A stretch of 18,184 nucleotides of DNA from JBKBII01 sp046299415 (lineage in GTDB: Bacteria; Pseudomonadota; Gammaproteobacteria; Ectothiorhodospirales; Ectothiorhodospiraceae), in assembly GCA_046299415.1 (NCBI GenBank), contig JBKBII010000020.1:1-18184 (forward strand), in the 5' to 3' direction. The notes below the pieces were generated by a model. That model was not told the DNA's origin and searched no databases. It saw nothing but the letters and a program-made list of their open reading frames with translations. Each line of letters opens with the position of its first letter. Within the stretch, counting starts at the first letter, position 1. Shown here piece after piece: positions 1 to 6,558 of the stretch. The position numbers and the translations under genes are program-made.

Positions 1-1
1 G

Positions 2-61
2 CGCGACCCGTTGACGCTGATGCCTTATCAACGATCCAACCTTTCAGAACGCGACGCCTAA
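2..61 (+). CDS. 3' end of an unidentified gene (partial)
   Basis: Reading frame 2 is open from the window edge and ends at TAA 59-61, giving a tail of about 19 residues that closes with NLSERDA. The mix of hydrophobic and charged residues looks like a protein C-terminus, but it is too short to name. It would lie about 95 bases upstream of the permease pseudogene on the same strand. A small hairpin (arms 75-79 and 84-88) follows without a T-run. It could be a chance open frame. Confidence 0.3.
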   Translation, partial: RDPLTLMPYQRSNLSERDA

Positions 62-156
62 GGCGGGCGGGCTAAGTCGGACCCGACTCTTGCCTTCGCC
101 CTTGCGGCGGACTGAATGCTGGCGGGTAAGCGGCCCCTATTGAGAGTGCGCAACCG

Positions 157-1107
157 ATGAACCGCCTGACTCTCGAACGCCACCAGGTGTGGCTTTACCT
201 GATCGCCATCGGTCTAGGCCTCCTGCTGAGCAGCGTTGCACCCGGTATCGGGCCAGGCTTTGAAGCCCTGCTGTGGCCGGTACTGGCGATCCTGCTCTAC
301 ACCACGTTTTTGCAGGTTCCGCTTCTGCACGTGCGCAGTGCGTCCCGCGACCGGCGTTTCATGCTGGCCATCCTGCTCGGCAATTTCGCGTTGGTCCCTT
401 TCTGGTTTAGTTGGCGGTCCAGTGGCTGCCCGATGATCCGGCGCTGCGCCTCGGTGTCCGGCTGGCTTTGCTGGTGCCGTGCACCGACTGGTTCATCACC
501 TTCACCCAGCTCGGGCGCGGCAACACCTCGCGGGCGATCGCGGTCACGCCGCTCAACCTGCTGCTGCAACTGCTGCTGTTGCCGGTCTACCTGTAGCTGA
601 TGTTGCCGGCCGCCGATTTCGGCACGGCCTTGCGCCCCGAAACCATTCTCCCCGCCGCCGCCGCGCTGATCGGCTTGCCCCTCGTTGCCGCGGCGCTCAC
701 CGAGCGCTGGGTCGAGACACACCCTAAACGCGCCGTTTGGCGCGAGCGCTTGGGCTGGGGGCCGGCGCCGCTGCTGGCGCTGGTGGTGTTCCTGATCGCC
801 GGTGCGCAGGTCGGCACGGTACTGGGTGCCGGGCCTGTGCTGCTGACGGTGCTGCCGGTGTTCGTCGGCTTTTTGCTCGTGGCAGCGCTGCTCGCCCGAG
901 GCCTCGCGTTATGGCTGCGACTGCCGATGGATGTTGGCCTTAAGTCTCGGTGCTCGCAACGCCTTTGTCGTGCTTCCGTTTGCCCTCGCCCTCCCGGCCG
1001 GTTGAGAGACGGTCGTGGTGGTGATCGTGTTTCAGTCGCTGGTCGAGCTGTTCGGGATGGTGTTTTACCTGTGGCGGCTACCCCGCCATCTGTTCAGACA
1101 CGTCTGA
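157..1107 (+). pseudogene. Decayed arsenite-type permease (bile acid:sodium symporter superfamily)
   Basis: When the frames are joined, this is a full-length relative of the roughly 320-residue arsenic resistance permeases of the ACR3/bile acid:sodium symporter group, which are polytopic inner-membrane efflux proteins. Frame 1 (from ATG 157) gives the N-terminus with LYLIAIGLGLLLSS and LLWPVLAILLY. Near 400-402 a base seems lost and reading moves to frame 3, with LVPCTDWFITFTQLG and then ALTERWVETHPKRAVW. Near 935-945 it returns to frame 1 for SLGARNAFVVLPFALALPAG and FQSLVELFGMVFYLW, ending at TGA 1105-1107. Inside the joined frame are TAG 408-410, TAG 594-596 and TGA 1003-1005, each where the family has Trp. 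Two shifts plus three stops make a working product very unlikely. The family is clear; arsenite as substrate is inference. Confidence 0.85.
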
Positions 1108-1523
1108 GGCTTGCACCCCAGCGTTCGGCTTCACCGCAGGCTAGTGCAAGAGCGTGACCAGAGGGCGGAGCTGCTCGGCCACCCGATATCAGCGCGCGAC
1201 GGGCTCCGGTCGCACATTGCCCAGCGCATCGCTACCCGGAGGGGCTTACCATCGTCCGAGCGGTCTCGGTTCGATCCCCGTTCGAGACAGCGTGGCGTGC
1301 ACACATCATGGGGCGCGACGGCGAGCCCTCTCCGGTCTGTGAGGAAAACCATGCCGATGCGATATCAATGCATCGATCGCGTGCGCCGGCGACACCATGG
1401 ACGCGTCATGGCGAACGAGATCGCGACTAACGGACCGCTTACGAGGCCAGCCCCGGCGGTCGTGTCATCCGTTCGAAATAGTCCGGAATAATCATCTACG
1501 CTCCCATTCAAGGAGCACCCTCG
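1108..1523. other. Intergenic spacer after the permease pseudogene
   Basis: I see no credible gene here. A 7-bp inverted repeat (arms 1110-1116 and 1144-1150) follows the pseudogene stop, but no T-run follows it, so it is a poor terminator. A second short inverted repeat, GTCTCG/CGAGAC, lies near 1263-1288 around a tRNA T-loop-like string that does not fold as a tRNA. The last 40 bases are AT-richer and lead to the ribosome binding site of the next gene, so its promoter is probably here. Confidence 0.6.
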
Positions 1524-3218
1524 ATGACCATGCGTCGCAATCCGCTATACCTGTCCCTGATCGCTACACTTTCGATGGGTCTGATGGTCGGCTGCAGTTC
1601 CAGTGACGACGATTCAGCGCAAGCCCCAGAGCCTGAAGTCACCACCAGCATCGAAATCTCAGTGCTCGGACAGTATCGCAGTGGCGTCTATCTTCAGAGC
1701 GCGGCCGAAATCGTCGACTACGATCCGGTTTCGCGACGCAGCTTTGTCGTCAATGCCGCCAGCGGCGAAATCGACGTTCTGGACCTTTCCGACCCGGCGT
1801 TCCCGCAACTTCTGAAAACCATCAATTTGGGCAGCTTTGGCGCTGAGGTCAACAGTGTCGCCGTCAAGAACGGACGCGTCGCTGCGGCTGTTCAGGCCCC
1901 GCTCAAGACCGACCCCGGCCGCGTCGTGCTTCTCGACACCGATGGCAACGTGTTCGCCGATTACCCCGCTGGTGCGCTACCCGATGCCGTCACCTTCTCG
2001 CCGGATGGCCGGTACATCCTCGTCGCCAACGAAGGTGAACCGAACGACGATTACACGATCGACCCCGAGGGTTCGATCACCATCGTCGATCTGCAGCCCG
2101 GGATGACGAATGCCGTCGTCCGTACGGCTGATTTCAAGAGCTTCATCGGCCGCGAGGACGAGCTGCGCGCCGCCGGCGTGCGCATCTTCGGGCCGGGCGC
2201 CAACGCGGCACAGGATTTCGAACCCGAGTGGATCGTCGTGACCGCCGACTCGAAAACAGCCTACGTGGCGCTGCAAGAGAACAACGCCATCGCCGTTCTC
2301 GACGTCGCCGAGGCGCGCGTGACCGACGTGTTCCCGCTGGGCTTCAAGGATTGGTCGGCCGCCGGAGAGTGGTCGGGTAACGGATTCGATGCCAGCGACC
2401 GCGATGACGGCATCAATATCCGCCACTGGCCGGTGTTCGGCGTCTACCAGCCGGACACGATCCGCCTTTACGAGACCAACGGTCAGCGCTTTATCGTGAC
2501 CGCCAACGAAGGCGATTCACGCGATTACGACGGCTGGACGGAAGAGTTCCGCGTGGGACAAATGCGGCTGGACCCGATCGCGTTTCCCGACGCCGCGACA
2601 CTGCAGGCGAACGAAAACCTCGGCCGGCTGCGTTTGACCTCGACGCTCGGCATCAGCAACGGTTGCGACCCGAGCGTGCTGGACGCTGATCCGCGCACCG
2701 AATGTGTCTATGACGAAATCTACGCCTTCGGCGCCCGCTCGATGTCGCTGTTCCGCGTCGACCCCAACGGCCTCACCAAGGTCTTCGATACCGGCTCCGA
2801 GCTGGAGGACATCACCGCCGCGATGTTCCCCACGGATTTCAACTCGAATAACTCGGTCAACAACAGCTTCGATACGCGCTCCGACGACAAGGGCCCCGAG
2901 CCCGAAGGTCTCGCGCTGGGCCAGATCGACGGCCGCACCTACGCCTTCCTTGGGCTGGAGCGCATCGGCGGCGTCATGGTCTACGACATCACCGTACCCG
3001 AAGAAACGACGTTCGTGCAGTACCTGATCAACCGCGACTTCTCGCTGCCGAACACGCCCGAGGCCCTGACGACCACCGATCTCGGCGCCGAAGGACTGCA
3101 CTTCGTTCCGGCCTCCGACAGCCCCGATCGCGACGGTCGCCCGCTGCTGATCGTCGGCAACGAAGTCAGCGGCACCACGACCGTGCACGCAATCGATACG
3201 GTCGTAGTCGACGACTAG
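1524..3218 (+). CDS. Choice-of-anchor I family lipoprotein (beta-propeller-like, probably surface or periplasmic)
   Basis: The 564-residue product starts at ATG 1524, eight bases after AGGAG (1511-1515); an in-frame ATG at 1530 is a weaker choice. The N-terminus is a lipoprotein signal: two arginines, a hydrophobic stretch, then M21-V-G-C24, with Ser at +2, which favours the outer membrane. An acidic Ser/Asp linker follows. The body has repeated strand motifs of the choice-of-anchor I domain: SPDGRYILVANEGEPNDDYT, IVTANEGDSRDYDGW, GPEPEGLALGQIDGRTYAF and LGAEGLHFVPASDSPD. These resemble YncE/LVIVD-type beta-propellers. Cys381 and Cys394 could form a disulfide in the exported protein. The family is common in marine and halophilic bacteria and often loosely linked to phosphatase or surface functions; no reaction is established and I assign none. 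It is an orphan here with its own terminator. Confidence 0.88.
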   Translation: MTMRRNPLYLSLIATLSMGLMVGCSSSDDDSAQAPEPEVTTSIEISVLGQYRSGVYLQSAAEIVDYDPVSRRSFVVNAASGEIDVLDLSDPAFPQLLKTINLGSFGAEVNSVAVKNGRVAAAVQAPLKTDPGRVVLLDTDGNVFADYPAGALPDAVTFSPDGRYILVANEGEPNDDYTIDPEGSITIVDLQPGMTNAVVRTADFKSFIGREDELRAAGVRIFGPGANAAQDFEPEWIVVTADSKTAYVALQENNAIAVLDVAEARVTDVFPLGFKDWSAAGEWSGNGFDASDRDDGINIRHWPVFGVYQPDTIRLYETNGQRFIVTANEGDSRDYDGWTEEFRVGQMRLDPIAFPDAATLQANENLGRLRLTSTLGISNGCDPSVLDADPRTECVYDEIYAFGARSMSLFRVDPNGLTKVFDTGSELEDITAAMFPTDFNSNNSVNNSFDTRSDDKGPEPEGLALGQIDGRTYAFLGLERIGGVMVYDITVPEETTFVQYLINRDFSLPNTPEALTTTDLGAEGLHFVPASDSPDRDGRPLLIVGNEVSGTTTVHAIDTVVVDD

Positions 3219-3271
3219 GCACGCGATTGACGCATTCGCCCCCCTCTCCGGGCGATGCGCCACTGCAGCGC

Positions 3272-3309
3272 AGGCGCACCGGGCAGATCACGCCCCGTGC
3301 GCCTTTTTT
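3272..3309 (+). terminator. Rho-independent terminator of the choice-of-anchor I gene
   Basis: An 8-bp perfect stem (3272-3279 with 3297-3304) has an inner 4-bp GGGC/GCCC stem (3281-3284 with 3292-3295) across one C-C mismatch. Six T residues follow (3304-3309). It lies 54 bases after the stop codon at 3218. Confidence 0.85.
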
Positions 3310-3499
3310 GTCGTTGCGGAACAGTCGGTGATCACTCATGCACGTCAGACCGAACACAACGAAGCAGCCGCAATCCGTTGCTGTTTTCCACGCCCGCATG
3401 TCGCTATCGGGGTCCCGATTTTGGGGGTACCACTGACTCATGAGGCGCCCGTCGCGAAGCTCATCGTCAAAAGGCCCCTCCTATCACGCCAAAAGCGTC
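3310..3499. other. Spacer between two convergent terminators
   Basis: The interval lies between the plus-strand terminator ending at 3309 and the minus-strand katG terminator starting at 3500. I found no gene, repeat or motif in it beyond an 8-bp palindrome CTCATGAG near 3437. Confidence 0.5.
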
Positions 3500-3527
3500 A
3501 AAAAAAGGGCCCTCATGGAGCGCCCTT
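3500..3527 (-). terminator. Rho-independent terminator of katG
   Basis: Read on the minus strand, AAGGGC (3527-3522) pairs with GCCCTT (3510-3505) over an 11-base loop and runs into seven T residues (3506-3500). It lies about 80 bases past the katG stop and faces the terminator of the converging upstream gene. Confidence 0.75.
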
Positions 3528-3606
3528 GATCCACCGTCGTTCTGAGGACGCGTTGGCACGGACCAAGGTCAGTGCCAAAGCCATCTGACGACAAAGCGTG
3601 CGAGAC

Positions 3607-5808
3607 TCAATGTCTCAGGTCGAAGCGATCGGCCTCCATCACCTTGGTCCAGGCGTCGACGAAGTCGTGCACAAACTTGGCCTCGGAGTCGTCCTGAGCG
3701 TACAGCTCCGCGTAGGCACGCAGGATCGAGTTGGATCCGAACACCAGGTCAACACGGGTCGCGGTGAAGCGCGTCTCACCGGACTCTCGATCGATGATTT
3801 CGTAGGCGTTGGACCCGACCGGCTTCCAGCGGAAGTTCATATCGGTCAAATTCACAAAGAAGTCGTTGGTTAGCGCGCCGGGCTCATCGGTCAACACGCC
3901 GTGGCGACTGCCGCCGTGATTGGCGCCGATCACGCGCAGGCCGCCGATCAAAACGGTCATCTCGGGCGCCGTCAGGCCAAGCAACTGAGCACGATCGAGC
4001 AGCAGCTCCTCAGGCTTTACGACATAATCCTGCTTGAGGAAGTTACGAAAGCCATCGGCAACCGGTTCCAGCGGTGCGAAAGAATCCGCATCGGTCTGCT
4101 CTGCGCTGGCGTCACCACGACCCGGCGAGAACGGCAGCTCGACGTCATACCCCGCGTGAGCCGCCGCCTCCTCAATCCCGACGTTGCCGCCCAGCACAAT
4201 GACATCTGCCACGCTTGCGCCAAACTCATCGGCGATCGGCTCGAGGACGCCGAGAACTCGCGCCAGACGTTCCGGCTCATTGGCCACCCAATCCTTCTGC
4301 GGGGCCAGCCGAATCCGCGCACCGTTGGCACCACCACGGCGATCCGAGTGACGGAACGTGCGAGCACTGTCCCACGCGGTAGCCACCAGCTCTGCCGCCG
4401 AAAGATCACTCTCGGCAATACGGCGCTTGACAGCCCCGACATCATAATCGGTCGCCCCGGCCGGGACAGGATCCTGCCAAATCAGGTCTTCCTTAGGCAC
4501 GAAGGGTCCGACGTAGCAGGTCTTGGGGCCCATATCGCGGTGAGTCAATTTGAACCACGCGCGCGCGAAGACCTCGGAGAAGTGTCCCGGATCCTTGTAG
4601 AAGCGCTCGGAAATCTCGCGATAGGCCGGATCGACCTTCATCGCCATATCGGCGTCGGTCATGATCGGGTTGCGGCGCACATCCGGGTTTTCCGCATCGA
4701 CCGGTTTGTCCTCCTCCCGCATGTCGACGGGCTCCCACTGCCACGCACCCGCAGGGCTTTTCTTCGATTCCCATTCGTGGTTCAGCAGCAGATGAAAGTA
4801 CCCGTTGTCCCACCGCGTCGGGTGGGTCGTCCACGCGCCTTCGATCCCAGAGGTCACGGCGTCGGCACCGATACCGCGCGTTTTGTGATTGATCCAGCCC
4901 AAGCCCTGCTCTTCGACATCGGCCCCCTCTGGCGCGGGGCCGAGGTTCTCGGCGCGACCGTTGCCATGGCATTTGCCCACCGTATGCCCACCCGCAGTTA
5001 AGGCGACGGTTTCCTCGTCGTTCATCGCCATGCGCGCGAAAGTCTCGCGCACATGGGCGGCGGTTTTCAGCGGGTCGGGTTTGCCGTTGACGCCTTCCGG
5101 GTTGACGTAGATCAAGCCCATCTGAACTGCGGCCAGCGGATTCTCCATCGTCGAGGCGTCGTCAACGTTGCCATAACGCTCATCGCTGGGCGCCAACCAT
5201 TCTTTTTCGGCGCCCCAGTAGATGTCCTTCTCGGGATGCCAGATATCCTCGCGTCCAAACGCAAAACCGAAGGTCTTTAGGCCCATCGACTCATAGGCCA
5301 CCGTGCCGGCATAGGCGATCAGGTCGGCCCATGACAGCTTGTGACCGTATTTTTTCTTGATCGGCCAGAGCAAGCGCCGGGCCTTATCGAGATTGGCATT
5401 ATCGGGCCAGGAATTGAGCGGTGCAAAGCGCTGATTGCCGGTACCGGCACCACCGCGGCCGTCGGCGATGCGGTAAGTGCCCGCGGCGTGCCACGTCAGA
5501 CGAATCATCAATCCGCCGTAGTGGCCCCAATCCGCCGGCCACCAAGGCTGGCTCTCGGTCATCAACGCGAGCAAGTCCTCACGCAGCGCAGCAAAATCCA
5601 GCGTTCTCACGGACTCACGATAGTCGAAGTCCTGATCGAGGGGATTCGACTGGCTATCGTGCTGATGCAGAATATCCAGATTGAGGGTCTCGGGCCACCA
5701 ATCCGCCTTCGCCTGGGCGAGTTTGGTCACGCCGCCATGCATGACCGGGCAGCCGCCACTCGCTACGCTCTGATCGCCCGATCCATTGTGCTCACTGAGC
5801 TTGCTCAT
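3607..5808 (-). CDS. katG: Catalase-peroxidase KatG
   Basis: This cytoplasmic haem enzyme decomposes hydrogen peroxide and also has peroxidase activity. At 733 residues it is normal length with both duplicated domains. Numbered from ATG 5808, the distal-side triad is Arg103, Trp106, His107 in RLTWHAAGTYR. The crosslink partners are Trp106, Tyr234 (MGLIYVNPEG) and Met260 (RMAMNDE), and the proximal haem ligand is His275 in GGHTVGKCHG; spacing matches the Mycobacterium tuberculosis enzyme. The C-terminal domain includes TAWDSARTFRHSDRRGG. Two ATGs are tandem (5811 and 5808). AAGGAG lies four bases before the first and seven before the second, so I chose 5808. The gene is monocistronic, with its own terminator and a candidate OxyR site upstream. 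No catalytic residue is missing. Confidence 0.98.
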   Translation of the reverse strand: MSKLSEHNGSGDQSVASGGCPVMHGGVTKLAQAKADWWPETLNLDILHQHDSQSNPLDQDFDYRESVRTLDFAALREDLLALMTESQPWWPADWGHYGGLMIRLTWHAAGTYRIADGRGGAGTGNQRFAPLNSWPDNANLDKARRLLWPIKKKYGHKLSWADLIAYAGTVAYESMGLKTFGFAFGREDIWHPEKDIYWGAEKEWLAPSDERYGNVDDASTMENPLAAVQMGLIYVNPEGVNGKPDPLKTAAHVRETFARMAMNDEETVALTAGGHTVGKCHGNGRAENLGPAPEGADVEEQGLGWINHKTRGIGADAVTSGIEGAWTTHPTRWDNGYFHLLLNHEWESKKSPAGAWQWEPVDMREEDKPVDAENPDVRRNPIMTDADMAMKVDPAYREISERFYKDPGHFSEVFARAWFKLTHRDMGPKTCYVGPFVPKEDLIWQDPVPAGATDYDVGAVKRRIAESDLSAAELVATAWDSARTFRHSDRRGGANGARIRLAPQKDWVANEPERLARVLGVLEPIADEFGASVADVIVLGGNVGIEEAAAHAGYDVELPFSPGRGDASAEQTDADSFAPLEPVADGFRNFLKQDYVVKPEELLLDRAQLLGLTAPEMTVLIGGLRVIGANHGGSRHGVLTDEPGALTNDFFVNLTDMNFRWKPVGSNAYEIIDRESGETRFTATRVDLVFGSNSILRAYAELYAQDDSEAKFVHDFVDAWTKVMEADRFDLRH

Positions 5809-5885
5809 CATCAGTCTCCTTGTCGGTATGCGAGACTCGCGCCTCGGTCAGAAACTACGCCGTCAGCAGAACACGAACACTCAAT

Positions 5886-5921
5886 CGATTGCAATCGCAT
5901 CATTTGATTGCTTTTATCTAT
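5886..5921 (-). promoter_or_regulatory. Candidate OxyR operator upstream of katG
   Basis: On the minus strand, 5921-5907 reads ATAGATAAAAGCAAT, matching the OxyR element ATAG-N-T-NNN-A-N-C-T-A-T at every fixed position but one. About seven bases on, next to where the second element should be, is a perfect 12-bp palindrome CGATTGCAATCG (5886-5897). The site lies roughly 75-110 bases before the katG start, a usual place for an OxyR-activated promoter. The second half fits the consensus poorly, so another regulator is possible. Confidence 0.35.
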
Positions 5922-6558
5922 CGAGATTCTGAATGACTTTGCTTCTGCCCGATCGGCACTCAGCCTACGGCGCGCAAGCTCACGACCACCCGAAAGCTCA
6001 TCCACAAGAGATCAATGACGTCGATCGAACTGAGACGCCGCTATCGAACACGGCCCATCACAAGTCGCTTGCCAGCGCACACCAGAGTAGGAAAAAACCC
6101 AAAACCGCGATAACCCCATCGAAGATCGGGCACAAGGATTCAAGCGGCACGATCGAAACGGCTCACGGCAATAAGCAGGCGCAAGCCCGCCAATCGCATC
6201 AGGGCAGGCAATACCGACCCAGCCGAACAAGCCAAAGCGGCTGCGATTAGGCGGTCTGAGCCATCCGGAGATATCCGCAGTCCGAGACCGGTGTACAAGG
6301 CCGATGCGCGAGGTCATACCGCACCGTAAATCCGCCTGCGGGTCCGTATTTTTGACCCCGAACTCAAAACATCTGACGACGACTCACGCTCTTCGATGAT
6401 CCCGGCGATGATGGCCATCGATCTTTTCGCCTCGTTCAGAGTCTACGGGTCGATGTGTCCGCTTGTGTTGACCGCGCAAGACGCTCGCCCGCGCAGACGC
6501 TCGTGCGATCCGGCGAACGTCATCGCCCTTTCACCCCATCCGGTCGACGGAGTCTCGA
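5922..6558. other. Long spacer between katG and manC
   Basis: More than 600 bases lie between the divergent katG and manC genes. The open frames (for example 5933-6250 plus and 6012-6317 minus) have composition unlike the neighbouring proteins and no recognisable domain. The only notable item is a 30-codon minus-strand frame with a GTG start (6150-6058) whose C-terminal half is strongly hydrophobic (GVIAVLGFFLLWCAL); it has no clear ribosome binding site. The manC promoter should lie here, but I cannot pick out convincing -35 and -10 boxes. Confidence 0.55.

Noticed and set aside
157..1107. Stop-codon recoding (stops read as Trp) in the permease
   Set aside because: TGG Trp codons are used normally elsewhere in the same gene, both TAG and TGA are involved, and frameshifts are present too, so ordinary decay explains it better.
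1110..1150. 7-bp inverted repeat after the permease pseudogene as a terminator
   Set aside because: The loop is 27 bases and there is no T-run on either strand.
1241..1300. tRNA-like string GGTTCGATCCCC
   Set aside because: The flanking bases do not form a T-stem, and no acceptor, D or anticodon arm can be folded.
3901..5001. 366-codon plus-strand open frame opposite katG
   Set aside because: It lies wholly antisense to katG, whose motifs are complete; its composition is that of reversed high-GC coding sequence and it has no domain.
5933..6250. 105-codon plus-strand open frame in the katG-manC spacer
   Set aside because: His, Ser, Lys and Gln-rich random-like composition, no ribosome binding site and no domain.
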